24,970 bases of DNA from an uncultured Lachnospiraceae bacterium (GCA_910578555.1 CAJTPS010000032.1:1-24970), one strand, 5' to 3'. Positions 7,614-15,526 are shown, counted from the stretch's first letter. Numbers and translations: made by a program. The notes: a model not told the origin generated them from the letters alone.

Positions 7614-8771
7614 TTATGATCCACACAACTCTGCGGCCAGCGCTTCAATCTGCGCTTTATTCTCATCGCTCATGGCGGAACGAATCTGTACGGCAGTCTC
7701 TGCAAAAGTGATATCCTTACAGTTTTCAAGCTTAGCACGCATAGTCTTGGCGGCCATAGGCGCCCAGGAACCGTTTTCCATCAGAGCGATCATGCGGTTC
7801 TGGTAATTACGTTCTACCAGTTCATCGATAAACTCCCGCATGTAAGGGAAGATACCTGCGTTATAGGTGGTGGTTGCCAGCACCAGCTTGCCGTAGCGGA
7901 ACGCGTCTTCCACGCACTCGGCCATATCCTCTCTTGCAAGGTCAGCCACAACGACTTTCGGGCAGCCCTTTTCCGTAAGTTTTTCGGCAAGAAGCCCGGC
8001 TGCAGCTTTGGTATTGCCGTAGACGGACGTATAGGCGATCATGACACCTTCCGATTCCACGCCGTAGGAGGACCAGGTCTGATACAGGTTTACATAATAT
8101 TCCAGATTCTCTTTTAAAACCGGTCCGTGCAGCGGGCAGATCGTCTGGATATCGAGGGCAGCCGCTTTTTTCAAGAGGTTCTGTACCTGCATACCGAACC
8201 TGCCGACGATACCGAAATAATAGCGGCGTGCTTCGCAGGCCCAGTCCTCGTCGGTATCCAACGTGCCGAATTTGCCGAATCCGTCGGCGGAGAAGAGAAC
8301 TTTATCGTGGCTGTCATAGGTGACCATGACTTCAGGCCAGTGCACCATCGGCGCGGCAATGAACTGCAGCGTGTGTGTGCCGAGAGAAAGGGTGTCCCCT
8401 TCCTTGATGATCTGCTGTCTGTCGGCATAGTCTGTGCCGAAGAACTGCCGCATCATCGTAAATGCGGGGGCAGATGCGAGAATGACCGCTTCCGGATATG
8501 TCTTTGCAAAAATGTCGATGTTGGAGGAGTGGTCAGGTTCCATGTGCTGTACGACCAGATAGTCCGGTGTGCGCGTGCCGAGGATGTTCTGCAGGTTCTG
8601 CAGCCATTCACCGCCGAAGTCTGACTCCACAGTGTCCATAACGGCAATCTTATCGTCCATGATGACGTATGAGTTGTACGCCATTCCGTTTTCTACGATA
8701 AACTGTCCTTCAAAAAGATCGATGTCGCGGTCGTTTACGCCTATGTAATGAATGTCTTTCGTGATTTCCAT
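7614..8771 (-). CDS. fprA: Flavodiiron protein (FprA-type A flavoprotein)
   Basis: 385 residues, typical for class A flavodiiron proteins. These cytoplasmic enzymes reduce O2 to water (and some reduce NO), protecting anaerobes. The N-terminal metallo-beta-lactamase-like domain has the diiron ligands H76, E78, D80 (HMEPDH), H144 (HWPEVM), D163 (SADGFG) and H215 (CPLHGP). The C-terminal flavodoxin domain starts about residue 243 with FMN loop TSVYGNTK and carries TTTYNAGIFP and NGSWAP. All expected ligands are present, so it should be active. Start ATG 8771 has AAGGAG five to six bases upstream. No rubredoxin or rubredoxin reductase gene is adjacent, so the electron donor is elsewhere. A strong promoter precedes it. 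Confidence 0.95.
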   Translation of the reverse strand: MEITKDIHYIGVNDRDIDLFEGQFIVENGMAYNSYVIMDDKIAVMDTVESDFGGEWLQNLQNILGTRTPDYLVVQHMEPDHSSNIDIFAKTYPEAVILASAPAFTMMRQFFGTDYADRQQIIKEGDTLSLGTHTLQFIAAPMVHWPEVMVTYDSHDKVLFSADGFGKFGTLDTDEDWACEARRYYFGIVGRFGMQVQNLLKKAAALDIQTICPLHGPVLKENLEYYVNLYQTWSSYGVESEGVMIAYTSVYGNTKAAAGLLAEKLTEKGCPKVVVADLAREDMAECVEDAFRYGKLVLATTTYNAGIFPYMREFIDELVERNYQNRMIALMENGSWAPMAAKTMRAKLENCKDITFAETAVQIRSAMSDENKAQIEALAAELCGS

Positions 8772-8813
8772 AGTATCTCTCCTTTTTTATTTTTCCAGAA
8801 TAAAACCTATATT

Positions 8814-8842
8814 AGTATAACGTCTTTTGGAGGGATTGACAA
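8814..8842 (-). promoter_or_regulatory. Sigma-A-type promoter of the flavodiiron gene
   Basis: On the minus strand TTGTCA (8842-8837) and TATACT (8819-8814) are separated by exactly 17 bases and lie about 45 bases before the flavodiiron ATG. Both boxes are close to consensus, making this the clearest promoter in the window. Confidence 0.7.
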
Positions 8843-9050
8843 TATTTCATTTCTATAGAATGTACAAAAGTAATTTGTATAAGTATCTTTGCATGGCCGG
8901 GCTGTAACCGGATTCATGAGGGTCAGGTTTAAATTGTATTCTTTATATATAATGTGATATTTTATCTTATAGGATCAGAGTGTTAAAAAGAGTTTTTCAA
9001 TTTGTATAGAAACAACACAAAATTCCTTGATCTTCGGAAGGGAGGCAGTC

Positions 9051-9803
9051 ATGACAGAACAATTTTCCAGAACAGAAATATTGATAGGCAGTGAGGCGAT
9101 GAACAGGCTTGCACATGCCCGCGTGGCGGTATTCGGCGTGGGCGGCGTGGGTGGTTATGTATGTGAGGCATTGGCACGAAGCGGCGTAGGGGCACTTGAC
9201 CTGATTGACAATGATACGGTCTGCCTTTCCAATATCAACAGACAGATCATTGCCACCCGTAAGACAGTGGGCAGATACAAGACAGAAGTCATGAAGGAGC
9301 GGATACTGGATATCAATCCGGCGGCCATTGTGCAGGTTTATCAGTGTTTTTTCCTGCCGGAAAATGCGGGACAGGTTCCTTTTGATGAGTACGACTATGT
9401 GGTGGATGCGGTGGATACCGTAACGGCCAAGATCGAAATCATCATGCGAGCGCAGGCGTATCATGTGCCGGTGATCAGCAGTATGGGAGCGGGAAATAAG
9501 CTGGATGCAAGCGCTTTCCGGGTGGCGGACATTTATGAAACGAAGGTGTGTCCGCTTGCCAGGGTGATGCGCCGGGAACTGAAAAAAAGAAATGTAGAAC
9601 ATCTGAAGGTGGTTTATTCGGAGGAAGAACCGATAAAGCAGGCGGCGGAAAATGTAAATGCCTGTATTATGACCGCGGCGGAAGAGACAGTGAATCCGCC
9701 GCGCAGGGCGACACCCGGCAGCGTCGCTTTCGTGCCTTCCGTGGCAGGATTGATTATTGCGGGGGAAGTGGTGAAGGATCTGGCAGGATTATCAGGCATG
9801 TAA
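9051..9803 (+). CDS. tcdA: tRNA threonylcarbamoyladenosine dehydratase (ThiF/E1-like)
   Basis: 250 residues from the ATG at 9051, chosen for the GGGAGG just upstream; an earlier in-frame start at 9027 has none. The enzyme uses ATP to cyclise t6A at position 37 of ANN-decoding tRNAs. The N-terminus FSRTEILIGSEAM is typical of TcdA/CsdL. Next come the nucleotide-binding GVGGVGG (about 29-35), the acidic LIDNDTV, the adenylation motif SNINRQ (60-65) and DAVDTVTAK. The SMGAGNKLD segment and the CPLARVMRRELKKR region also fit TcdA rather than ThiF or MoeB. No thiamine or molybdopterin genes are nearby. It lies 200 bases before pdxS. Confidence 0.93.
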   Translation: MTEQFSRTEILIGSEAMNRLAHARVAVFGVGGVGGYVCEALARSGVGALDLIDNDTVCLSNINRQIIATRKTVGRYKTEVMKERILDINPAAIVQVYQCFFLPENAGQVPFDEYDYVVDAVDTVTAKIEIIMRAQAYHVPVISSMGAGNKLDASAFRVADIYETKVCPLARVMRRELKKRNVEHLKVVYSEEEPIKQAAENVNACIMTAAEETVNPPRRATPGSVAFVPSVAGLIIAGEVVKDLAGLSGM

Positions 9804-10003
9804 ACTGCCGGTTTGCATGTTTATGTAAAAGTTCTTTTCTTCTGATAAAACCTGGTATGCATAAAAATAACAAAACTGGATATTTTGCAAATGCCAATAT
9901 GCTGCTATATTTCTGGTAACCGCTGTGTGGGTTTCTGACGGCGGCGGTAAAGGGGATTGATGAAGTATAGAAGGAAAAACGACAAGGAGGCATTGGGAAC
10001 CGG

Positions 10004-10879
10004 ATGAGTGAAGAAAGATATGCATTGAACAGACAGCTGGCACAGATGTTAAAAGGCGGTGTGATCATGGATGTGACCACGCCCGAACAGGCGAAGATCG
10101 CGGAGGAGGCGGGCGCCTGTGCGGTTATGGCACTGGAGAGGATTCCGGCGGATATCCGCGCGGCGGGCGGCGTGTCCAGGATGAGCGACCCGAAGATGAT
10201 CAAGGGCATTCAGGAGGCGGTGTCTATTCCGGTGATGGCGAAATGCCGGATCGGTCATTTTGTGGAGGCGCAGATTCTGGAGGCGATCGAGATCGACTAT
10301 ATCGACGAGAGCGAGGTGCTTTCCCCGGCGGACGATGTCTATCATATTGATAAGCGCAAATTTAAAGTGCCTTTCGTATGCGGGGCAAAAGATCTGGGCG
10401 AGGCGCTTCGCAGGATCAGCGAGGGCGCTTCCATGATCCGGACGAAGGGTGAACCGGGTACGGGAGACGTGGTGCAGGCGGTGCGCCATATGCGTAAGAT
10501 GAACAGCGGGATCGCTAAGATCACTGCCATGCGGGAGGACGAACTGTACGAGGAGGCAAAGCAGCTCGCGGTGCCTTACGAACTGGTACAATATGTGCAT
10601 GATAACGGCAGACTGCCGGTGGTGAATTTCGCGGCAGGCGGGGTGGCAACACCTGCGGACGCGGCGCTGATGATGCAGCTTGGGGCGGAAGGCGTATTTG
10701 TGGGTTCCGGTATCTTCAAATCCGGCAATCCGGCGAAGCGGGCGGCATCCATTGTCAAGGCGGTAACAAATTATCAGGACAGTAAGCTGATCGCGGAATT
10801 GTCCGAGGATCTGGGAGAGGCCATGGTCGGCATCAATGAGCAGGAGATCGAACTGCTGATGGCGGAAAGAGGGAAATAG
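10004..10879 (+). CDS. pdxS: Pyridoxal 5'-phosphate synthase subunit PdxS
   Basis: 291 residues, full length. PdxS is the synthase subunit that builds PLP from ribose 5-phosphate, glyceraldehyde 3-phosphate and ammonia. Catalytic residues are visible: D23 (IMDV), K80 (IPVMAK) and K148 (IRTKGEPGTG), with phosphate-binding loops at FAAGGVATP and GSGIFKS. The ATG at 10004 follows AAGGAGG with a somewhat long spacer of 13 bases. pdxT follows 69 bases downstream, giving the usual pdxS-pdxT pair. No MocR-type PdxR regulator lies next to it. The gap to pdxT holds TGAAAAATCATACTGATG, related to the folded leader at 20419. Confidence 0.97.
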   Translation: MSEERYALNRQLAQMLKGGVIMDVTTPEQAKIAEEAGACAVMALERIPADIRAAGGVSRMSDPKMIKGIQEAVSIPVMAKCRIGHFVEAQILEAIEIDYIDESEVLSPADDVYHIDKRKFKVPFVCGAKDLGEALRRISEGASMIRTKGEPGTGDVVQAVRHMRKMNSGIAKITAMREDELYEEAKQLAVPYELVQYVHDNGRLPVVNFAAGGVATPADAALMMQLGAEGVFVGSGIFKSGNPAKRAASIVKAVTNYQDSKLIAELSEDLGEAMVGINEQEIELLMAERGK

Positions 10880-10948
10880 ATTGAAAAATCATACTGATGC
10901 ACTAATATGTATGTTTACAGAGTAGACGGATGAGGAGTTATGTAAACT

Positions 10949-11629
10949 ATGAGAATAGCAGTACTTGCAGTGCAAGGCGCTTTTGCAGAGCATATGGAAA
11001 AGTTAAAGAAGCTGGGGGCAGACTGTGTTGCGCTGAGACAGGCTTCGGATCTGGAACAGGAGTATGACGGATTGATCCTGCCCGGCGGGGAGAGCACCGT
11101 ACAGGGTAAGCTGCTGCGGGAACTGCACATGCTTGAACCGCTTCGGGAGAAGATCCGTCAGGGGCTTCCGGTGCTTGGCACATGCGCGGGCCTGATCCTG
11201 CTGGCAGAGGAGATCAGCAACGACGGGAATGTCTATTTCGGGACGCTTCCGGTGCGTGTGCAGAGAAACGCCTACGGAAGACAGCTGGGCAGCTTCCATA
11301 CGGAGCAGGAATTTGCGGGGATCGGCAGGGTGCCCATGACATTTATCCGCGCGCCCTACATAGAAGCGGTGATACCGGCACAGCCCGGAAAGCGCCATGT
11401 GAACGGCCGGCGTGACGGATGTGCGTCAGCAGATACGGCAGTCAGGAATGGCGGCGGACAGGAGCAGCAATGCGGTGCCGGGACAGAGATTCTTGCCATA
11501 GTGGAGGACAGGATCGTTGCGGTGCGTGCCGGAAATCAGATCGGGATCGCTTTTCATCCGGAACTGGATGCGGATGACCGGATTCATGAGATGTTTCTCG
11601 GGATGTGCGGCAAGGGGCGTAAGGGGTGA
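10949..11629 (+). CDS. pdxT: PLP synthase glutaminase subunit PdxT, with an internal insertion
   Basis: 226 residues, about 30 longer than the usual 190-200. PdxT hydrolyses glutamine and passes ammonia to PdxS. The class I glutaminase triad is intact: C79 (GTCAGL), H203 and E205 (FHPEL); LPGGEST and RAPYIE are family markers. The extra length is a stretch at about residues 145-178 between RAPYIEAVIPAQP and EILAIVEDRIVAVR. It is rich in Gly, Arg, Gln and Ala with two Cys and looks like a flexible surface loop. The core reads without frameshift, so activity is likely kept. The start region is GGAGTTATGTAAACTATGA, shared exactly with the LysR gene. A weak hairpin (TTCAGC/GCTGAA, 11633-11648) follows but lacks a T tract. 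Confidence 0.94.
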   Translation: MRIAVLAVQGAFAEHMEKLKKLGADCVALRQASDLEQEYDGLILPGGESTVQGKLLRELHMLEPLREKIRQGLPVLGTCAGLILLAEEISNDGNVYFGTLPVRVQRNAYGRQLGSFHTEQEFAGIGRVPMTFIRAPYIEAVIPAQPGKRHVNGRRDGCASADTAVRNGGGQEQQCGAGTEILAIVEDRIVAVRAGNQIGIAFHPELDADDRIHEMFLGMCGKGRKG

Positions 11630-11674
11630 CAATTCAGCCATAGCTGAACTATTATAGAGATTGTACACTTCCTA

Positions 11675-11704
11675 TTGCGGTGCAGTCATCAATCATAGTA
11701 TACT
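11675..11704 (+). promoter_or_regulatory. Candidate promoter for the acyltransferase gene
   Basis: TTGCGG (11675-11680) and TATACT (11699-11704) are separated by 18 bases, in the gap after pdxT and about 140 bases before the TTG start of the acyltransferase. The -10 is good and the -35 only fair. Confidence 0.4.
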
Positions 11705-11845
11705 GAACCTATATTACACACGCAGGCGGCTGCGGCGGTAGGTGTACAGGTACGATCACTGATGATGATATCCGGCCGGTATCATACGGCGTATATATCT
11801 GCATATGATATGCCGGAAGGGTTAAGCGACGAAGGGGAGAAAAGA

Positions 11846-13123
11846 TTGAAGATTAAAACCGCAAAAATGCGATATGAAGATGTGCTGGCACTGCCGGCGC
11901 CGGCGCATCTGAAACCGGTCAGACAGAGGCTGATTTTTCGGCTTCTGCTCTTTTTATTGTCTGTGTGGGATCTGTGGATGACCCGCTTCTCTTATCGTAT
12001 GATCGGCATGGAGCAGCTGGGTAAGGGAGAACCCTGTCTCGTTTTGATGAATCACTCCAGCTTTATTGACTTAAAGATCGCGGCACGACTTATGTGCACA
12101 AGACCTTTTCATATTGTATGTACCGCAGACGGATTCGTCGGTAAAAGGTGGCTGATGCGCCGGATCGGCTGTATACCGACGAGAAAATTCATGACGGACG
12201 TGACGCTGGTGCGGGATATGATCTATGCAACACAGGAGTTGAAAAGCTCCATTCTGATGTTCCCGGAGGCGAGCTACAGCTTCGACGGCACCCAGACGCC
12301 GCTGCCGGACAGCATAGGGAAATGCCTTAAGCTGTTAAAGGTACCGGTTGTCATGATCAGGACGCACGGCGCGTTCGCGAGAGACCCGCTGTATAACAAC
12401 CTGCAGCTGCGCAAAGTCAGGGTGTCGGCTGACGTGGAATACCTGCTTTCCGTGCAGGATATCGCGGAGAAATCGCCTCAGGAGCTGAACGATATTCTGC
12501 AGGAGAAGTTTACCTTTGATTATTTCCGCTGGCAGCAGGATAACAAAATCAGAATCAAAGAGCCGTTTCGCGCGGACGGACTCAACAGAATGCTGTACAA
12601 GTGCCCCTGTTGTAAGACGGAAGGGCAGATGCTGGGACAAGGAACAAAGATATTATGTAAACAGTGTGGAAAGACCTATGAGCTGACGGAGTACGGGTAT
12701 CTAAGCGCGGCAGAAAAGGAGTGCTCCGACTTCACCCACATTCCCGACTGGTACAAATGGGAGCGGGCATGTGTCAGACAGGAACTGCTGGACGGAACTT
12801 ATCATTTAGAAGTGCCGGTTGCGATTTACATCATGGTCAATACGGACAGTATCTATCAGGTGGGAGAAGGTATCCTGACACATACGAAGGAGGGATTTCA
12901 TCTGACGGGCTGTGACGGTAAGCTGGACTATCGGCAGGAACCGCTTGCATCCTATAGTCTGTATTCGGATTTCTACTGGTATGAGATCGGCGATGTGATC
13001 AGCATAGGGGACGGGCATACGCAGTACTACTGTTTCCCGCAGGACAGCGGTGATATCGTGGCAAAAGCGAGGCTTGCCGCTGAGGAGTTGTATAAACTGG
13101 TGAAGCGGCAGAATGCCGGTTAG
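11846..13123 (+). CDS. PlsC-like acyltransferase with zinc ribbon and extra C-terminal domain
   Basis: I place the start at TTG 11846, giving 425 residues, because GGGGAG lies six bases upstream and the first residues (MKIKTAKMRYEDVLALP) resemble clostridial homologues. In-frame ATGs at 11762 and 11810 lack a ribosome binding site. After a hydrophobic segment (about 30-50) comes the 1-acyl-glycerol-3-phosphate acyltransferase domain: HX4D motif NHSSFID (H70, D75) and FPEA (139-142) in place of FPEG. It should transfer acyl chains to a lipid-type acceptor at the membrane. At residues 253-274 CPCC and CKQC form a zinc ribbon. The last 150 residues are a domain I do not recognise. The acceptor is unknown. 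No lipid genes adjoin. Confidence 0.82.
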   Translation: MKIKTAKMRYEDVLALPAPAHLKPVRQRLIFRLLLFLLSVWDLWMTRFSYRMIGMEQLGKGEPCLVLMNHSSFIDLKIAARLMCTRPFHIVCTADGFVGKRWLMRRIGCIPTRKFMTDVTLVRDMIYATQELKSSILMFPEASYSFDGTQTPLPDSIGKCLKLLKVPVVMIRTHGAFARDPLYNNLQLRKVRVSADVEYLLSVQDIAEKSPQELNDILQEKFTFDYFRWQQDNKIRIKEPFRADGLNRMLYKCPCCKTEGQMLGQGTKILCKQCGKTYELTEYGYLSAAEKECSDFTHIPDWYKWERACVRQELLDGTYHLEVPVAIYIMVNTDSIYQVGEGILTHTKEGFHLTGCDGKLDYRQEPLASYSLYSDFYWYEIGDVISIGDGHTQYYCFPQDSGDIVAKARLAAEELYKLVKRQNAG

Positions 13124-13165
13124 TGAAAGCGTGCTTTTGTTATGGTATAGGAAATTGTTCCGCTT

Positions 13166-13186
13166 ATTCGAGTTCGCGAAGCGAAT
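13166..13186. repeat. Imperfect palindrome, family copy 2
   Basis: ATTCGAGTTCGCGAAGCGAAT matches the copy at 2150-2170 except for one base. The arms are ATTCG/CGAAT with TTCGCGAA at the centre. It lies 43 bases after the acyltransferase stop codon, directly before a terminator. Confidence 0.55.
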
Positions 13187-13191
13187 CTCGC

Positions 13192-13211
13192 AAACGAGCT
13201 TTGCTCGTTTT
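13192..13211 (+). terminator. Terminator after the acyltransferase gene
   Basis: AAACGAGC and GCTCGTTT form a perfect 8-bp stem around a TTT loop, followed by one more T and then G. It is 69 bases past the stop codon. The A/T ends make it usable in both directions. Confidence 0.6.
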
Positions 13212-13303
13212 GTTCAGACAGCAATTGCGGTTCAGAACCGGTATGCGGACAGGTCTTCTACCGCAAACGGTCCTTTATCAACCATTTCTTTTAATTTTTA
13301 TAG

Positions 13304-13330
13304 TATCTTAAGGTTTATAATATCTTAAGG
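13304..13330 (+). promoter_or_regulatory. Direct repeat TATCTTAAGG flanking a -10-like box
   Basis: TATCTTAAGG occurs at 13304-13313 and 13321-13330, with TATAAT (13316-13321) between the copies. No good -35 is present, which would fit an activator-dependent promoter. LytTR regulators such as AgrA bind direct repeats ending in TTAAG, though with wider spacing (about 21 bases, against 17 here). The LytTR gene starts 218 bases downstream. Confidence 0.4.
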
Positions 13331-13336
13331 GAACTT

Positions 13337-13384
13337 CCCGGTGTACTGATTTTGTCATTATGCAAATCGGTACACCGGGTTTTT
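13337..13384 (+). terminator. Strong hairpin with T tract upstream of the LytTR gene (terminator or attenuator)
   Basis: CCCGGTGTAC (13337-13346) pairs with GTACACCGGG (13370-13379), extended inward by GATTTTG/CAAATC, and TTTTT follows. This is a textbook intrinsic terminator. It lies only about 16 bases after the TATAAT at 13316 and 164 bases before the LytTR start, so it could end a very short leader RNA. Confidence 0.75.
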
Positions 13385-13547
13385 GATGTCGCTGTCCCGG
13401 CATGTTATGTGCAGAATCGGTCAGAATGCGTATCGGGATATTGTGCGGGCAGCCGGGATATGATATGTTCCTGTATAAGATCCGGCTGCCGGATGATGAC
13501 ATTCATAAACTTTTTATATAACAAAACAGCGCAGGAGCGGGGAGACA

Positions 13548-13991
13548 ATGAAAATAGAAATCAATGTAGATGAACAGGTCGATGAGACCTGTATCAGAAT
13601 ATCCTGCAAGGAACTGACGCCGGAGCTGTCCAGAGTACTTGCTATGCTGCGGCTTCCGGACAGACAGCTTGCCGCCGTGAGGGAGGGAGAGACGTATCTT
13701 CTGGATGTGACAGAGGTCATTTATATAGAATCCGTGGAACGGAAGACGTTTGTCTACACGAAGGATGGTGTGTATGAGTCGGGACTGAAACTGTATGAAC
13801 TGGAAGAACAGCTGGAGGCGTGGGGGTTTTTGCGGGTGAGTAAATCCTGTCTGGTCAGATTAAACGCCGTCAGGTCTCTGCGCAGTGACATCAACCGCAG
13901 AATCCGTGTGACGCTCGATAACGGGGAAGTGATCATCGCGTCCAGACAGTATGCGGACGGGATCAAAAAGCGGCTTGGCATCCTGAAATAA
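13548..13991 (+). CDS. LytTR-domain DNA-binding regulator
   Basis: 147 residues. An N-terminal part of about 45 residues has no recognisable receiver domain. The C-terminal LytTR domain (about 45-145) has the markers YLLDVTEVIYIESVERKTFV, LEEQLEAWGFLRVSKSCLVRL and ASRQYADGIKKRLG. Proteins of this short kind bind direct repeats in promoters and commonly pair with a DUF3021 membrane protein, as here, 86 bases downstream. The start ATG 13548 follows AGGAGCGGGGAGA. With the next three genes it forms an operon in which it probably controls the ABC exporter and itself. There is no adjacent histidine kinase, so control may come through the DUF3021 partner. Confidence 0.9.
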   Translation: MKIEINVDEQVDETCIRISCKELTPELSRVLAMLRLPDRQLAAVREGETYLLDVTEVIYIESVERKTFVYTKDGVYESGLKLYELEEQLEAWGFLRVSKSCLVRLNAVRSLRSDINRRIRVTLDNGEVIIASRQYADGIKKRLGILK

Positions 13992-14077
13992 GAGCGGCGC
14001 GTTTCGCCATGCGGTATACGGCGCGCGGAATAGAATCTGATGTGCAGAAGGGCTGCACAGAAACGGAGGCATTTTTC

Positions 14078-14551
14078 ATGGAAGAGAATAAGACAATCTT
14101 TGATTATTGTGGTGCTGTATTTCTTACATTCGGTTTCAGTATTCTGGTCATGAGTATTTTCTGTATTCTTGTGGGAGAGGAGGCAGGCACGGTTTCAAGC
14201 TTATATGCGCTGGGGAAAGACGGGCTGTCGCTTTCCACAATATGGCAGCTTTTCGGTGTTTCGGTCTGTATCACATTATTACGGGTTCTGTTCTTTACGG
14301 ACAGACTGATCAGGCGGATGTCTGTCACGCTGCGGACAGTCTGTATGCTGTTGTGCGTCATCGGTCTGATCGTGCTGTGTGCCAAAGGATTCGGCTGGTT
14401 TCCGGTAGATATGTGGCAGGCGTGGGCAGGATTTGCAGCCAGCTTTGGTGTTTGCTTCGTGGGAAGCTGCCTGCTTATGTTTCTGAAAGAGCGGACACAG
14501 AACCGCAGGATGGAGGAAGCGCTGGCGAGAGCGAAGGAGCAGGAGAAATAA
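14078..14551 (+). CDS. DUF3021 family membrane protein
   Basis: 157 residues from ATG 14078, supported by ACGGAGG seven bases upstream; the in-frame ATG at 14009 has no site. Four membrane segments are visible (about 12-33, 53-73, 82-102, 114-136), followed by a charged tail rich in Glu, Arg and Lys. Length, topology and position directly after a LytTR gene fit DUF3021. In related LytTR systems such small membrane proteins act as inhibitors of the regulator; that role is inferred here from context. It lies between the regulator and the ABC ATPase in one transcription unit. Confidence 0.83.
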   Translation: MEENKTIFDYCGAVFLTFGFSILVMSIFCILVGEEAGTVSSLYALGKDGLSLSTIWQLFGVSVCITLLRVLFFTDRLIRRMSVTLRTVCMLLCVIGLIVLCAKGFGWFPVDMWQAWAGFAASFGVCFVGSCLLMFLKERTQNRRMEEALARAKEQEK

Positions 14552-14578
14552 AAGTGAAACAACTGTGTGCGCAGAAAT

Positions 14579-14600
14579 AGAGTTCAATAAGAGTTCAATA
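14579..14600 (+). repeat. Tandem 11-bp duplication
   Basis: AGAGTTCAATA occurs twice in direct tandem (14579-14589 and 14590-14600) in the gap between the DUF3021 gene and the ABC ATPase gene, 26 bases before the ATPase start. Confidence 0.8.
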
Positions 14601-14626
14601 TGATGGAGAGAGGAGACAGAAAGAAT

Positions 14627-15526
14627 ATGAGTGGTCAGACATACACGGAGAAAGAAAAACAGCAGGATCAAAATGCGATTGTAATAACCGGTCTATCGCA
14701 TCGGTTCGGGGAAAAAGAGGTGCTGCGGAACATATCCCTCTCCGTCCGGAAAGGTGAGATTCTGGGGCTCTTAGGACCGTCTGGAGCGGGTAAGACGACA
14801 CTGATTAAGATTATCACGGGGCAGCTTATTCCTGCGTCCGGCTGTGTGAAACTGGCCGGATGCGATATGCGTACGCCTGATCGGGACATCTATCGGCGGA
14901 TCGGTATGATGATGGATGACTGCGGGTTATATGAGAGACTGTCCTGTTACGATAATCTGCGGCTGTATGCCGATCTCTACCGGATCGGACATGACAGAAT
15001 CAGGCAAGTGCTGGAGTGGGTGGGATTGTACGCGGACCGGAAATGCCCGGCGCAGAAGCTGTCGAAGGGAATGCGAGGCAGGCTTATGCTGGCGCGGGCT
15101 GTTCTGCACAGACCGGAGTTTCTGTTTCTGGATGAGCCTACAAGCGGGCTGGACCCGGCGACGACCGGACATATACATGATTTGATTTTCGGCATGTGTG
15201 AAGACGGGACGACAGTTTTCCTGACGACCCATAATATGACAGAGGCAGAAAAGTTATGTAAACATATTGCGCTTTTGCACGAGGGGAAGATTGTGGAGTA
15301 CGGAGAACCGCAGGAGATTAACAGGAAATATAACCATATGAACAGACTCAAGATTCGTCTGTACGACGGCAGGAGTCTGGAACTGCCCAATACGGCGGAA
15401 GCGGCAGGACAGGTATACGAGTATCTGCAAGACGGACAGATTGAGACGATACATTCCACGGAACCGGATCTGGAATCGGTATTTCTGGAACTGACGGGGA
15501 AACATTTACAGGATAATGTTATGTAA
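14627..15526 (+). CDS. ABC transporter ATP-binding protein
   Basis: 299 residues from ATG 14627, which has AGAGGAG about 11 bases upstream; the in-frame ATGs at 14600 and 14603 have none. Walker A is GPSGAGKT (50-57), the signature is LSKGMRG (145-151, in place of LSGGQ), Walker B is FLFLDEP (165-171), and the switch His is in TTHNM (about 202). The usual Q-loop glutamine region reads MMMDDCGLYERL, without a Gln. It energises the membrane permease encoded next, probably for export of a drug, peptide or lipid. The C-terminal 80 residues are an accessory tail seen in this exporter group. The stop codon lies inside GTTATGTAAACTA, one of the recurring motifs. Confidence 0.93.
   Translation: MSGQTYTEKEKQQDQNAIVITGLSHRFGEKEVLRNISLSVRKGEILGLLGPSGAGKTTLIKIITGQLIPASGCVKLAGCDMRTPDRDIYRRIGMMMDDCGLYERLSCYDNLRLYADLYRIGHDRIRQVLEWVGLYADRKCPAQKLSKGMRGRLMLARAVLHRPEFLFLDEPTSGLDPATTGHIHDLIFGMCEDGTTVFLTTHNMTEAEKLCKHIALLHEGKIVEYGEPQEINRKYNHMNRLKIRLYDGRSLELPNTAEAAGQVYEYLQDGQIETIHSTEPDLESVFLELTGKHLQDNVM

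Larger units (their letters stand above)
13124..13547. other. Gene-free regulatory region before the LytTR operon
   Basis: This 424-base stretch contains the second copy of the palindrome (13166-13186), a terminator (13192-13211), a direct repeat around a -10-like box (13304-13330), and a strong hairpin with T tract (13337-13384). The remaining bases to 13547 show no convincing gene; open frames are short and lack ribosome binding sites. Upstream elements belong to the acyltransferase transcript end, downstream ones probably to LytTR operon control. Confidence 0.5.

Noticed and set aside
9804..10003. Riboswitch or MocR/PdxR operator before pdxS
   Set aside because: No stable conserved fold or clear direct repeats; no mocR-type gene adjacent.
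11633..11648. Hairpin TTCAGC/GCTGAA after pdxT as a terminator
   Set aside because: Only six base pairs and no T tract; too weak to call.
11762..11845. Longer N-terminus of the acyltransferase from the ATG at 11762
   Set aside because: No ribosome binding site before that ATG, and the N-terminal 28 residues lack family resemblance; the TTG at 11846 has a good site.
14104..14562. 152-codon antisense frame over the DUF3021 gene
   Set aside because: Mirror of a gene with good start signals and membrane topology; no ribosome binding site of its own.
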